Shown here: in pieces, positions 9,650 through 18,127 of the stretch | Numbering within the stretch: position 1 is the stretch's first letter | How the letters are laid out: each line of letters begins with the position of its first letter | From: Anderseniella sp. | Lineage (GTDB): Bacteria > Pseudomonadota > Alphaproteobacteria > Rhizobiales > Aestuariivirgaceae | NCBI GenBank assembly: GCA_028289645.1 | Contig: JANQOK010000021.1 | Location: 1 to 48,307, forward strand | DNA: 48,307 bases | Reading direction: 5' to 3' | Notes under the pieces: model-generated | What the model was told of the DNA's origin: nothing | The model's input: only the letters and a program-made list of their open reading frames with translations | Database searches by the model: none | Made by a program: the position numbers and the translations under genes

Positions 9650-10672
9650 TCATACGTTCTCGTAAACAACTTCCAGGGACGGTTTCTCAATCACCTCACC
9701 GCCGCACATGTCGGCCATCGACGCCGGCTCCAGCACGAAATCACCGCCGGTTTCTTCCGCCGAGAACAGCGACAGGAGACCATCCTGGTCGAGCGGTGTC
9801 GGATGTTTTGGAGGCGCGTCGGCAACCTGGCCCGCAAGCGTTTCGAACAGCGGCCCCCACTGGCTGTCCGGTTTGCCGACGATCTGGTAGTTGGCGCTCT
9901 TGCGCCGGATGTCCTCGTCCGCCGGAATGGCGGCCAGCACCGGGATCTTGACAGCATCTGCAAACGCAGCCGCCTCGCCGGTTCCGTCGTCCTTGTTGAT
10001 CACCATGCCGGCCACACCGACATTGCCACCCAGCTTGCGGAAGTACTCGACGGCGGAGCACACATTGTTCGCCACATACAGCGATTGCAGGTCATTGGAC
10101 CCGACGACGATAACCTTCTGGCACATGTCACGGGCGATCGGCAGGCCGAAGCCGCCACACACCACATCGCCGAGGAAGTCGAGCAGCACATAGTCGAACC
10201 CCCAGCTGTGGAAGCCTAGCTTCTCCAGCAATTCAAACCCATGGATGATGCCGCGTCCGCCGCAGCCGCGGCCGACCTCCGGCCCGCCAAGTTCCATGGC
10301 GAACACGCCGTCGCGCTTGAAGCAAACGTCCGAGATATCGACTTCTTCACCGGCTTCCTTCTTGCGGGCGGAGGTTTCAATGATGGTCGGGCAGGCCTTC
10401 CCGCCGAACAGCAGCGATGTGGTGTCCGACTTCGGATCACAGCCGATCAGCAGCACCCGCTTGCCTTGCTGCGCCATCATGTAGGACAGGTTCGCCAGGG
10501 TGAAACTCTTGCCGATGCCGCCTTTGCCGTAGATGGCGATAATCTGGGTTTCCTTGGCCGCCTCGCCGGTCGGAACCGGATCAGGCTCGATCGCAGCCTC
10601 GTCACGCAGGCGCTGCGCCATGGCTTCGGACGGCGTGATGTGCGGTGCCTGGTATACGTTGGTCTTGCTCAT
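9650..10672 (-). CDS. bchX: chlorophyllide a reductase iron protein BchX
   Basis: BchX is the nitrogenase Fe-protein-like ATPase that delivers electrons to BchYZ. The 340-residue product has the P-loop GKGGIGKS (49-56), a switch region with LLIGCDPKSDTT, and the two 4Fe-4S ligand regions GRGCGGRG and DVVCGGFG. The start is ATG 10672, which overlaps the bchC stop in an ATGA, arguing for translational coupling; the longer open frame upstream is antisense-free bchC sequence read in another frame. Confidence 0.97.
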   Translation of the reverse strand: MSKTNVYQAPHITPSEAMAQRLRDEAAIEPDPVPTGEAAKETQIIAIYGKGGIGKSFTLANLSYMMAQQGKRVLLIGCDPKSDTTSLLFGGKACPTIIETSARKKEAGEEVDISDVCFKRDGVFAMELGGPEVGRGCGGRGIIHGFELLEKLGFHSWGFDYVLLDFLGDVVCGGFGLPIARDMCQKVIVVGSNDLQSLYVANNVCSAVEYFRKLGGNVGVAGMVINKDDGTGEAAAFADAVKIPVLAAIPADEDIRRKSANYQIVGKPDSQWGPLFETLAGQVADAPPKHPTPLDQDGLLSLFSAEETGGDFVLEPASMADMCGGEVIEKPSLEVVYENV

Positions 10673-11619
10673 CGGGCAGATCTCCAGTCCAGGATCATTT
10701 TCAGGCAGTCCGGATCGTTGAATGCGGTGCGGTAGGCGCTTGGCGCGTCGAGCGCGCTCCTGTGATGGGTGATCAGGCCTTTGAGCGACAGCTTGCCGTC
10801 GGCAATCAGGCGCGCGGTGTCGCGCAAGTCCTGCTCTTTCCATTCGGCAGCGACCCGAATGCGGGCTTCGCACATGAAGGCCGGCGGAAACTCAAAACCG
10901 AGCCGGCTTTCGTAAAACCCGGCCAGCGCGATTTCGCCACCCGGCGACAGCCTGCCGATCAGCGCATCGAGAATGTCGGCAGAGCCGCTGGCATCATAAA
11001 TGGATGCATATCCGTTTCGCGTGTCCGCAGCCGGATCGATAACCGTATAGCCCTGGCCACCACCACGGCGGTTCTTGCTGGTTTCCCACACCACCGGCGC
11101 ATCGCCGCCCACCGCCATGGCAACCCGCGCCAGCAACCGGCCGAGCACGCCATGACCGACAATCAAATCGGGCAGGCTGGCTCCGGGTGCTGCCACCGCG
11201 TGGTACGCGGTCGCCGCAAGCGCCAGCAACGTGGCCTCTTCCCCGAGGCTGTCCGCGACAGGCACCACGCGGGCAGCAGGCGTGACGACGCGAGAAGCGG
11301 AGCCGCCGAAGAGACCCTTTATGTCGCCGAAGCAGCGCGCGCCGGGCACGAATACCCGGTCACCCTGCTTCAGGGCGGAAGCTGCATCGTCCCGGGTGAC
11401 CCGGCCGACACATTCATATCCGGGCACCAGTGGATAACCCATGCCCGGAAACTGCGGCATGGTTCCAGTGTACAAGAGACGCTCCGTGCCAGTACTGATG
11501 CCGGACCATTCAACGTCCACCACCACATCGCCATCGTGCGGGGCGGCAAGCGAGACAGGACGCACATCCAGTCTTTCCGGCGCTTCCAGTACAACGGCGA
11601 GCGGTTTCGCTGCAGGCAT
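10669..11619 (-). CDS. bchC: 3-hydroxyethyl bacteriochlorophyllide a dehydrogenase
   Basis: BchC oxidises the C3 hydroxyethyl group of bacteriochlorophyllide to the acetyl group. The 316-residue protein is a medium-chain dehydrogenase/reductase: an N-terminal GroES-like part with SGISTGTERLLY and GYECVGRV, then a Rossmann-like part with VGHGVLGRLLARVA (~155). The gene heads the bchCXYZ-puf section and has its own promoter region with two PpsR-type sites 46-89 bp upstream of ATG 11619. Confidence 0.95.
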   Translation of the reverse strand: MPAAKPLAVVLEAPERLDVRPVSLAAPHDGDVVVDVEWSGISTGTERLLYTGTMPQFPGMGYPLVPGYECVGRVTRDDAASALKQGDRVFVPGARCFGDIKGLFGGSASRVVTPAARVVPVADSLGEEATLLALAATAYHAVAAPGASLPDLIVGHGVLGRLLARVAMAVGGDAPVVWETSKNRRGGGQGYTVIDPAADTRNGYASIYDASGSADILDALIGRLSPGGEIALAGFYESRLGFEFPPAFMCEARIRVAAEWKEQDLRDTARLIADGKLSLKGLITHHRSALDAPSAYRTAFNDPDCLKMILDWRSAR

Positions 11620-11664
11620 TCCTGTCCCCTGTGTTTATCACCTCAATGGTGTCAATTTGTTATG

Positions 11665-11708
11665 TGTAAGTTTATATTGACAGTTATATATGTCAACTGA
11701 AATAACCA
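11665..11708. promoter_or_regulatory. tandem PpsR/CrtJ sites, bchC promoter
   Basis: Site 1 (11665-11682) is TGTAAGTTTATATTGACA, an exact TGT-N12-ACA. Site 2 (11691-11708) is TGTCAACTGAAATAACCA, with a good left half and a degraded right half. The gap is exactly 8 bp, as described for the paired CrtJ sites of bchC in Rhodobacter. A further TGTCAAT half-site lies at 11650. Confidence 0.8.
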
Positions 11709-11733
11709 TTTCACCACACAGGCGGCGGACAAA

Positions 11734-12906
11734 TCAGGCGATCGCCGCAACCATCTGGGTAATGACCGGTGTATTGGTGGCAATAAACCGTGTGCGGGCG
11801 AAGCCGGCCCGGGCCAGCATGCCGCGTATCTCGGTGGGGCTGCGCACCCGGCCCTTACCCATCGCCAGCATGTAAAAAGCGAAATAGATATCGCCGACGG
11901 CAGCAGCATCGCGGATACCCGCCATGGGCTCCGCCACCAGCAAGGTCGTGCCCGGAGCAAGCGACCGGCGAATATTGCATAACAGGGCAAAAGCTTCGCT
12001 GTCGTCGTGGTCGTGCAGCACCCGGACCAGGGTCACCAGATCCGGCCCCGACGGCAGGGCATTTGAGAAGAAGTCACCGCCAAAGGCCTCGAACCTGTCG
12101 CCAAGACCGGCCGCCGCAAGCTGTGTGGTGGCGCGCTCCGCAACAGCGGGAAGGTCGAAAACCGACAGCTTCAGCCCGGCAATGGCCAGTCCGGCCGCGG
12201 TGACGAACGCACCCTGTCCGCCACCCACATCCAGCAACCAGTCATGTTTGCCGAGCGGATAGGCGGAAATTATTTCTTCTGCAACCATGCGTTGTGATTC
12301 CGCCATCAGTGTCGAATACTGACGGACCTCATGTTCATCCAGTTGCGATGCTGCCTCATTGCCAGAATACGCCCAGTAGCGCTGCAGTTCGGTGCCGCTT
12401 GTTTCACCCCTCAACAGGCTGACCGGATCGGCAATGTCACGGTAAAACACCGCATTGTGTTCGATCATCGCAAGGATGCCTGGATCTCCGATCACCGCCG
12501 GCCCAAGTGATCCCAGGCCATAGCGACTGCCTGAACGCATGCTCACCAGCTTCAGCGCTTGGGCTGCGGCCAGCAAACGGTCAAGACTCTCGGCAGGCAG
12601 GCGGGTGGCGGCCATCAGTTCCGGATGGGTCCGTGCGCCACCAGCCATGGCTTCAAGCAGCCCACAACGTACGCAGGCCAACAGGGTCTGGGTTTTCACA
12701 AATCCCGAACAGATGTTGAAAAGTTCAGCCGATTGGCGTCGTGCCACCGGCTTGGTGAACGGGAAACGGGCAGCCCACCTGCGAAATTCGGCGCTCATCA
12801 CCTTCCGGTTGCGCCAGTCCAGGAACCGCTCCAGCACCATCATGATTGCCCTACCCTTGCGCGGCGGATTGACCGGCGGTATCGGGTGGGTCTGATCGGT
12901 CTCCAT
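11734..12906 (-). CDS. crtF: demethylspheroidene/hydroxycarotenoid O-methyltransferase CrtF
   Basis: CrtF methylates the tertiary 1-hydroxyl of acyclic carotenoids using SAM, on the way to spheroidene or spirilloxanthin. The 390-residue product has an N-terminal dimerisation/winged-helix part (RFPFTKPVARRQSAELF, LLEAMAGG) and a Rossmann methyltransferase domain with the SAM motif LLDVGGGQGAFV (~220) and LVRVLHDHDD. ATG 12906 gives the usual CrtF length. ATG 12843 (MMVLERFLDW), preceded by AGGG, is an alternative start. It lies 9 bp after crtE in the same operon. Confidence 0.95.
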   Translation of the reverse strand: METDQTHPIPPVNPPRKGRAIMMVLERFLDWRNRKVMSAEFRRWAARFPFTKPVARRQSAELFNICSGFVKTQTLLACVRCGLLEAMAGGARTHPELMAATRLPAESLDRLLAAAQALKLVSMRSGSRYGLGSLGPAVIGDPGILAMIEHNAVFYRDIADPVSLLRGETSGTELQRYWAYSGNEAASQLDEHEVRQYSTLMAESQRMVAEEIISAYPLGKHDWLLDVGGGQGAFVTAAGLAIAGLKLSVFDLPAVAERATTQLAAAGLGDRFEAFGGDFFSNALPSGPDLVTLVRVLHDHDDSEAFALLCNIRRSLAPGTTLLVAEPMAGIRDAAAVGDIYFAFYMLAMGKGRVRSPTEIRGMLARAGFARTRFIATNTPVITQMVAAIA

Positions 12907-12915
12907 GACTGCGGA

Positions 12916-13791
12916 TCAGGCCGCCGACAGCAACAGCTCTTTGGGCAGGAAGCGCCTGGACTGATGGGCAATTTCTAGCCGCAACTCGTCCTTGCCGGGG
13001 CACTCGGGGATTGATCCCATGGCTTCGTCCACCAGTTTCTTCAACCGCTTCTTGGCACCATCGAGCCCGTGCTGGGCCACCGCGCTCGGCCGGCCCAGAT
13101 CCGCATCGCGACCGATCGGCTTGCCGATTTCTTCCGGTGTCGATGCGACGTCGCGAATATCGTCCGCCACCTGATAAGCTTCACCCAGGCATTCGCCCAG
13201 CGCCCACCATTGCCGGGAATCCATGCCTGCCGCTGCGGCACCCGCCTCGGTTGCAGCAGCAAATAGCGAACCGGTCTTGGCGCGTTGGTAGTCCGCCAGG
13301 CCGATGCTTGGCTCAAGCTCCCATGCTTGACCTGCTGCAATGCCATGCGGCATACCCACGGAGCTGGCAACAATACGAATGATGTCAGCCACTCGCTTGG
13401 GCGCCAGCGCCGTTTCAATCTGCCGTCCGATAAGCTCAAACGCCATCACGATCATGGCGTCACCGGCCAGCACCGCGCACGGCTCGCCATAGGCCACGTG
13501 CACCGATGGCTTGCCACGCCGGATCGGCGCATCATCGAAGCACGGCAGATCATCATGGATCAGAGATGCACAGTGCAAAAGCTCGACGGCGGACGCAGCC
13601 GCATCGGCCAGATCGGGGATATCGTCGCCACATGCCTTTGCCACCGCCAGGCACAGGCGCGGCCGTATTCGGGCGCCACCGGGAAACGTGGCGTGCCGCA
13701 CGGCGCCGGCCAGAAGGGGAGGACAGTCCTGGGCGGTGGCGCGGGCAATTGCCACTTCCAGCGTTTGCTCGATTCTCGGAACCTCATCCAT
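12916..13791 (-). CDS. crtE: geranylgeranyl diphosphate synthase
   Basis: CrtE makes GGPP, the C20 precursor for both carotenoids and the bacteriochlorophyll tail. The 291-residue product is a trans-isoprenyl diphosphate synthase with the first Asp-rich motif DDLPCFDD (80-87) and a second one, YQVADDIRD (~205). It is the first gene of the superoperon crtEF-bchCXYZ-puf and is transcribed divergently from crtC across a promoter with PpsR sites. Confidence 0.95.
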   Translation of the reverse strand: MDEVPRIEQTLEVAIARATAQDCPPLLAGAVRHATFPGGARIRPRLCLAVAKACGDDIPDLADAAASAVELLHCASLIHDDLPCFDDAPIRRGKPSVHVAYGEPCAVLAGDAMIVMAFELIGRQIETALAPKRVADIIRIVASSVGMPHGIAAGQAWELEPSIGLADYQRAKTGSLFAAATEAGAAAAGMDSRQWWALGECLGEAYQVADDIRDVASTPEEIGKPIGRDADLGRPSAVAQHGLDGAKKRLKKLVDEAMGSIPECPGKDELRLEIAHQSRRFLPKELLLSAA

Positions 13792-13837
13792 GCTGCTCTC
13801 CCAAATGCACTACCCAAAAATGGTCACCATTCAATAT

Positions 13838-13881
13838 TGTCACTTTTAATTTGCAACATATTATGTCAATTAATATTGACA
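13838..13881. promoter_or_regulatory. tandem PpsR/CrtJ sites, crtE/crtC divergent promoter
   Basis: The strong site 13864-13881, TGTCAATTAATATTGACA, is a perfect palindrome-like TGT-N12-ACA. A weaker site, TGTCACTTTTAATTTGCA (13838-13855), lies 8 bp away. The region sits between the starts of crtE (13791) and crtC (13959) and can control both directions. Confidence 0.85.
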
Positions 13882-13958
13882 TATGAATCTGCAAACTGCA
13901 ACGGAAATCGGAGGGACCGGCTTCCCGCGCATCGAGATGGAGGGGTTTGATTTTGAGC

Positions 13959-15059
13959 ATGGCAGACACCGCATTGCATCAGCGCACCGGACACAACAGC
14001 AGCGATGACACGGCGGAGGCGGCATCCGGCGGCACCGCACCGGCCCCGGCGCACACAGCGGCCGCGCCGCCCAGCATCACCTGGAAAGTGCTCGGGCGCG
14101 TCGGCGGCGGCATGCCGGGCGTCGGGCCGCGTTTCGACCCGCAGGTGAAGGACAACGGCTATGTCTGGTGGTACGTCGACGGCCTGAGCGATGACGGGAA
14201 CTACGGCTTCACGGTCATTGCCTTCATCGGGTCGGTGTTTTCCCCCTACTACAAATGGGCCCGGCGCGGAAATCCGGCAGATCCGAGAAACTACAGCTGC
14301 ATGCATGTGGTGCTTTACGGCAGGAGCGACCGGCGCTGGGCGATGACCGAGCGCAAGGCTGATGCCCTGTCACAAAGCGAGGACACGCTGGTCATCGGCC
14401 CCAGCTCGCTGCATTGGGACGGCGACAAGCTGACCATAGATCTCGACGAGGTATCCAATCCATTGCCACGACGCGTCCGCGGCCGCATCACGGTTCACAC
14501 CGACGCCGTCTATGACCGCGCATCCTATCTCGACAACGAGAGGGCCCAGCGCTGGTGGCCGATCAACCCGCGCGCCCGTGCCGAGGTCAACCTCGACACG
14601 CCCGGCATCAGATGGTCCGGCAATGCCTATTTCGATTCCAATGACGGCGACAAGCCGCTGGAAGACTCGTTCATTTACTGGAACTGGTCGCGCGGCACGC
14701 TGAAAGACGGCGGCGCGGCGATCCTTTATGACCTGGAACTGAAGGATGGCGGTTTCCGCAAGCTGTCCCTGAGGTACCGCCCGGACGGCACGGTCGAGGA
14801 CTTCACCTCGCCGGACCCCATGGTCACGCTGCCGAAGACCCTATGGCAGGTGGCCCGGCACACCAGGTGCGACCCCGGCGACAACGCCCATATCGAAGAG
14901 CGCCTGGTCGACACGCCGTTCTACAGCCGGTCGGTGCTGAGAACCCATCTTCTGGGCCAGCCGGTGCGCGCCATGCACGAGAGCCTCGACATGCGCCGGT
15001 TTGTATCACCGGCGGTGCAGTTCCTGCTGCCGTTCAAGGTGCCGCGCAGGTTCGTCTAG
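13959..15059 (+). CDS. crtC: acyclic carotenoid 1,2-hydratase (hydroxyneurosporene synthase)
   Basis: CrtC adds water to the psi end group of neurosporene or lycopene to give the 1-hydroxy carotenoid. The ~366-residue product has the AttH/CrtC-type beta-rich fold: GPRFDPQVKDNGYVWWYVDGLSDD near residue 60, FIGSVFSPYY, and later RWWPINPRARAEV. The first ~40 residues are Ala/Thr-rich and poorly conserved. ATG 13959 is used; upstream TTG codons at 13947 and 13953 are in frame but sit too close to the GGAGGGG site. crtD is not adjacent as in Rhodobacter but lies 5 kb away. The 3' end overlaps a convergent small ORF by 54 bp. Confidence 0.94.
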   Translation: MADTALHQRTGHNSSDDTAEAASGGTAPAPAHTAAAPPSITWKVLGRVGGGMPGVGPRFDPQVKDNGYVWWYVDGLSDDGNYGFTVIAFIGSVFSPYYKWARRGNPADPRNYSCMHVVLYGRSDRRWAMTERKADALSQSEDTLVIGPSSLHWDGDKLTIDLDEVSNPLPRRVRGRITVHTDAVYDRASYLDNERAQRWWPINPRARAEVNLDTPGIRWSGNAYFDSNDGDKPLEDSFIYWNWSRGTLKDGGAAILYDLELKDGGFRKLSLRYRPDGTVEDFTSPDPMVTLPKTLWQVARHTRCDPGDNAHIEERLVDTPFYSRSVLRTHLLGQPVRAMHESLDMRRFVSPAVQFLLPFKVPRRFV

Positions 15060-15218
15060 GACAGCTTCGCTTTCACCGGATTGGCGCTCTTCTGGCTCGG
15101 CCTGCTCGCGCTCGCGCCGCAACCTGGCCAGACTGCGCAACTGCCAGAGGCAGAAACCGGCCGCCGCGCCGAACAGCACGACCAGTTCGATGATCTTGTA
15201 AGCACCCGCACCGTTCAT
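15006..15218 (-). CDS. small single-pass membrane protein coupled to tspO
   Basis: A 70-residue ORF whose ATG (15218) overlaps the tspO stop in an ATGA, so it is probably translated by coupling. The N-terminus holds one hydrophobic helix (IIELVVLFGAAAGFCLWQL), followed by a highly charged Arg/Glu tail. No function is recognised. The gene overlaps the convergent crtC 3' end by 54 bp, which limits how freely either sequence can vary. Confidence 0.6.
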   Translation of the reverse strand: MNGAGAYKIIELVVLFGAAAGFCLWQLRSLARLRREREQAEPEERQSGESEAVLDEPARHLERQQELHRR

Positions 15219-15685
15219 GCGGTCGCCCACTGCGGGTTGAGCCGGATCATCGCCCGGTTGAGCATGAACGCAAACGAGACCCAGGCCAGATACGGCACAA
15301 GCAAAAGCGCGGCGGTCTGGCTGACCGGCCAGAACACGATGATCGTTGCCAGTATTGCCAGCCACAAAAACGCCATCTCGAACAGCGCCAGTTTCATGCG
15401 TCGCATGCCGAAGAATATCCCGGACCAGGCCGCATTGAGCGCCATCTGGATGCCGTAAACCGTCATCGGCAGCCATGCCTCACCGGGCTCGGCCGCATGC
15501 CAGGCCATCCAGCCCGAAACCGCGATCATGATGTACAGCACTGTCCATGCCGGGCCGAACAGCCATGCCGGCGGCCGCCAGCTCGGCTTGGCCAGACTGT
15601 CATACCAGTCGCCCGGCTGGAAAATCGCCCCTGACGAGGCAGCCAGCACATTGAGCACGACAAACACTATTAAGGCGCCATCCAT
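15215..15685 (-). CDS. tspO: TspO/MBR family tryptophan-rich sensory protein
   Basis: TspO (CrtK) is a five-helix membrane protein that binds porphyrins and modulates photosynthesis gene expression in Rhodobacter. The 156-residue product has the expected pattern: WYDSLAKPSWRPPAWLFGPAWTVLYI (the Pro/Trp signature), GIQMALNAAWSGIFFG and a C-terminal NRAMIRLNP. It lies between crtB and crtC, as in other PGCs. An ATACGTAT palindrome sits 79-84 bp upstream. Confidence 0.95.
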   Translation of the reverse strand: MDGALIVFVVLNVLAASSGAIFQPGDWYDSLAKPSWRPPAWLFGPAWTVLYIMIAVSGWMAWHAAEPGEAWLPMTVYGIQMALNAAWSGIFFGMRRMKLALFEMAFLWLAILATIIVFWPVSQTAALLLVPYLAWVSFAFMLNRAMIRLNPQWATA

Positions 15686-15762
15686 TGGCCGCTGCTTTCA
15701 TTTGCGTGTTGGGTTGCAACATCTCGGTGAGTCCATAAGACCCAACACTGATTTACGGGAAT

Positions 15763-15770
15763 ATACGTAT
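15763..15770. promoter_or_regulatory. TACGTA palindrome upstream of tspO
   Basis: ATACGTAT lies in the 85-bp gap between the crtB stop and the tspO start. The same TACGTA core recurs in front of the bchI group and between aerR and bchG. It is a candidate site for the FixJ-type regulator at 27.7 kb; this is inference only. Confidence 0.3.
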
Positions 15771-16844
15771 TCAGTCGACCGGCCGGATCTTCTGCCTCTC
15801 GCTGACACGGGACATGATATCGATCATCTCGCCGCCGGAACCGGCGAAATTCCACAGCGGTTTTGGCTCCACCATGACCGGATCGCGGGATGGCAGGCCT
15901 TCAACGGCATCGAGCAGGAAACCGGCCTCGGCCGCCTCTTCAGTTGAGTTCGAACTTTTCAGCAGCGCAGAGTCGACTACGGCGCGGGACAGCAGCACCA
16001 GCTTGCGTGGCGTTGATGTCACCGCACGATGGTCAACGGAATTCAACTGCAACCGCTCCAGTTCACGTCCGATTTCCGCATAGATCAGGCGCGCCGCGTT
16101 GATCGCCGGGCGGCACCTGGCCGGCAGATGCGCAATCCCGGACCGGCAGCGCCTGTAATATCTATCGGCAGCCTGCAGCACGCGCCCGGTAACGTGGTTT
16201 ATCGCTTCATCGTGAACCGGCGCGCGCAACCATTCTTCTGCACCAATGCCCGCATCCGCCAACCAGTCACGAGGCAGGTAGAGTCTGCCCCGGCGGGCGT
16301 CCTCGCCGACATCCCGTGCGATGTTGGTCAATTGCATGGCGATACCAAGATCACAGGCTCGGGCAAGGGTTTGCCGGTTCCGCACCCCCATCACCAGTGT
16401 CATCATCACGCCCACGGTCGATGCCACTCGCACACAATAGGACACCACGTCGGAAAGGCTGTCATACCGCCTGTCCTCGGCGTCCCATTGGAACCCCTGC
16501 ATCAGCGCGTCGGGGATGGATCTGGGCATCTGAAACCGCTCGACAATATCCGCAAAGGCCCGGTCGGCCGGCGCCGGCAGCGGATTGCAATTGTAAATCA
16601 GGTCAAGTCGCTCCTTGAGATCGGACAATGCCGCTGCCGGATTGTCAGCTTCGTCCACTGCATCATCGGCAAATCTGCAGAACGCATACATGGCATGGGC
16701 TGACCAGCGCACGTTTGCAGGTAACAGCATGGAGGCAAGGTGAAACGATCTTGATCCTGTCTTGATGGACGCCCTGCACGCAGCGCCATCCGCCCATGTC
16801 GTGTGACCGGGATCGGTGAAGTTCAATGCAATTCGAGGCGCCAT
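15771..16844 (-). CDS. crtB: phytoene synthase
   Basis: CrtB condenses two GGPP molecules to phytoene, the first committed carotenoid step. The 357-residue product has the squalene/phytoene synthase layout: RSFHLASMLLP (32-42), the first Asp-rich motif YAFCRFADDAVDEAD (53-67) and the second NIARDVGEDARRGRLYLP (~173). The start ATG 16844 is only 17 bp from a PpsR palindrome, implying a very short mRNA leader. Confidence 0.96.
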   Translation of the reverse strand: MAPRIALNFTDPGHTTWADGAACRASIKTGSRSFHLASMLLPANVRWSAHAMYAFCRFADDAVDEADNPAAALSDLKERLDLIYNCNPLPAPADRAFADIVERFQMPRSIPDALMQGFQWDAEDRRYDSLSDVVSYCVRVASTVGVMMTLVMGVRNRQTLARACDLGIAMQLTNIARDVGEDARRGRLYLPRDWLADAGIGAEEWLRAPVHDEAINHVTGRVLQAADRYYRRCRSGIAHLPARCRPAINAARLIYAEIGRELERLQLNSVDHRAVTSTPRKLVLLSRAVVDSALLKSSNSTEEAAEAGFLLDAVEGLPSRDPVMVEPKPLWNFAGSGGEMIDIMSRVSERQKIRPVD

Positions 16845-16860
16845 CTTGCGTCTGCCATTA

Positions 16861-16904
16861 TGTCAATTATTATTGACATTAGACACTGTAAAGTAAAAAC
16901 TGAC
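16861..16904. promoter_or_regulatory. tandem PpsR/CrtJ sites, crtB/ATP-grasp divergent promoter
   Basis: TGTCAATTATTATTGACA (16861-16878) is an exact TGT-N12-ACA. A second TGT half-site begins 8 bp later (16887), with GAC, or ACA at N13, as its right half. The pair lies between crtB (-) and the ATP-grasp gene (+) and so links the latter to photosynthesis control. Confidence 0.8.
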
Positions 16905-16927
16905 AAGCAGTAGTTGAAACAGGAAGC

Positions 16928-18127
16928 ATGACCAAGACAGTCCTTCTCACACTGGGCCGCCTGCCGAAGGCTCTCGAACTGGCACGTGCGCTGAAAGGCG
17001 CCGGTTGCCGGGTGGTGATCGCGGAACCGTTCAGGTGGCATGTGTGCAAGCCGTCTTCTGCCGTCGACCGGTCAGTTCAGGTTGCCGCCCCCAACTCCAA
17101 CACCCAGCAATATCTCGATGACCTCATGCGCATCATTGCCGAGGAGCGCATTGATGTTGTCGTACCTGTTTCCGAAGAAGCCCTGCACGTGGCCCGCCTC
17201 AAGCCGGTGCTTCCGTCCCATGTCCACCTGTTTTCACCGGGACAGGCGAAACTGCTGCAATTGCATGACAAGCTGAGTTTTGCCCACATCGCCAAGAGCT
17301 ATGGGCTTGATGTGCCGGAGACTTTTTCTGCCAGCGATCCCGCTGCCACGGCGCTGGCACTGGTATACAACCATATCATCAAGCCAGTCCATTCATGTTC
17401 CGGCATCGGCGTCGAGCAGCACGTTGAGGGTACGACGCTGAACCTCTCTCGGACCGCACCTGACAGTGTTGTGCAGGCGTTTGTGCCTGGCCGCCACGTC
17501 AGTTCGTTTTCAGTTGCCCATGAGGGCTGCGAGATTGTGACCGTGCTCTATGAAGGAACGGTGTTTTCCGGCACCGTGGCGGTGTGCTTCACGCGCATCG
17601 AGAAACTCAAACCCGTCAATGACTGGATCAGCCGGTTCATCGACAAGTCCGGTCATTCCGGTTTCATTTCGTTTGATTTCATCGTGAGCGATGAAGGCCG
17701 GGCTTGGGCGATCGAATGCAATCCGCGTGCAACAAGTGGCATTCATTTCCTCAACAATGCCGACCTGGCCCTGGCCATACTGAACCCGGCCCGAAGGCAT
17801 CCCGTCCGGTTCAAGAACAAGCGCTCGTTCCAGCAATCCTACACCACACTGACCGAAGCCTACCGCCACATCTTCCGCCCCCGGCAATTTCTTGCGCGCC
17901 TGAAGCATCTGATCTCGGCCAGGGATGCCGTGTGGTCTGCCCGCGACCCGCTGCCGTTTCTGCTGATGACCCCGATGTCATGGGACATACTCAAGCCCTC
18001 GATGTTCTCAGGTATTTCTCTGGGCGAGGCAGCAACCAGGGACATTGCCTGGTTCGGGCCCGGCGCCAAACCGTCCGGCCCCGAAACCGGAAAGGTCAGC
18101 CTGCATGGCGCCTCACATGGCAAATGA
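16928..18127 (+). CDS. ATP-grasp domain enzyme of unknown substrate, embedded in crt genes
   Basis: A 399-residue protein with an N-terminal Rossmann-like pre-ATP-grasp part (LLTLGRLPKALELARAL, then VVVPVSEEALHVARL) and an ATP-grasp core: HDKLSFAHIAKSYGLDVPET, NHIIKPVHSCSGIGV (nucleotide-binding Lys), VQAFVPGRHVSSFSV and the metal-binding end AIECNPRATSGIHFL (~265). This resembles carbamoyl-phosphate-synthase-like ATP-grasp ligases, which join a carboxylate to an amine or thiol; the substrate here is unknown. ATG 16928 has AGGAAG before it. It is divergent from crtB across PpsR sites, and its 3' end overlaps the convergent P450 by 32 bp. Not a gene I know from standard PGCs. Confidence 0.85.
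   Translation: MTKTVLLTLGRLPKALELARALKGAGCRVVIAEPFRWHVCKPSSAVDRSVQVAAPNSNTQQYLDDLMRIIAEERIDVVVPVSEEALHVARLKPVLPSHVHLFSPGQAKLLQLHDKLSFAHIAKSYGLDVPETFSASDPAATALALVYNHIIKPVHSCSGIGVEQHVEGTTLNLSRTAPDSVVQAFVPGRHVSSFSVAHEGCEIVTVLYEGTVFSGTVAVCFTRIEKLKPVNDWISRFIDKSGHSGFISFDFIVSDEGRAWAIECNPRATSGIHFLNNADLALAILNPARRHPVRFKNKRSFQQSYTTLTEAYRHIFRPRQFLARLKHLISARDAVWSARDPLPFLLMTPMSWDILKPSMFSGISLGEAATRDIAWFGPGAKPSGPETGKVSLHGASHGK

Noticed and set aside
8394-9665. 423-codon plus-strand ORF antisense to bchY
   Set aside because: bchY is unmistakable on the other strand; the antisense product has shadow composition and no start signal.
10645-11700. 351-codon plus-strand ORF antisense to bchC
   Set aside because: Overlaps bchC and its PpsR promoter; no recognisable motif.
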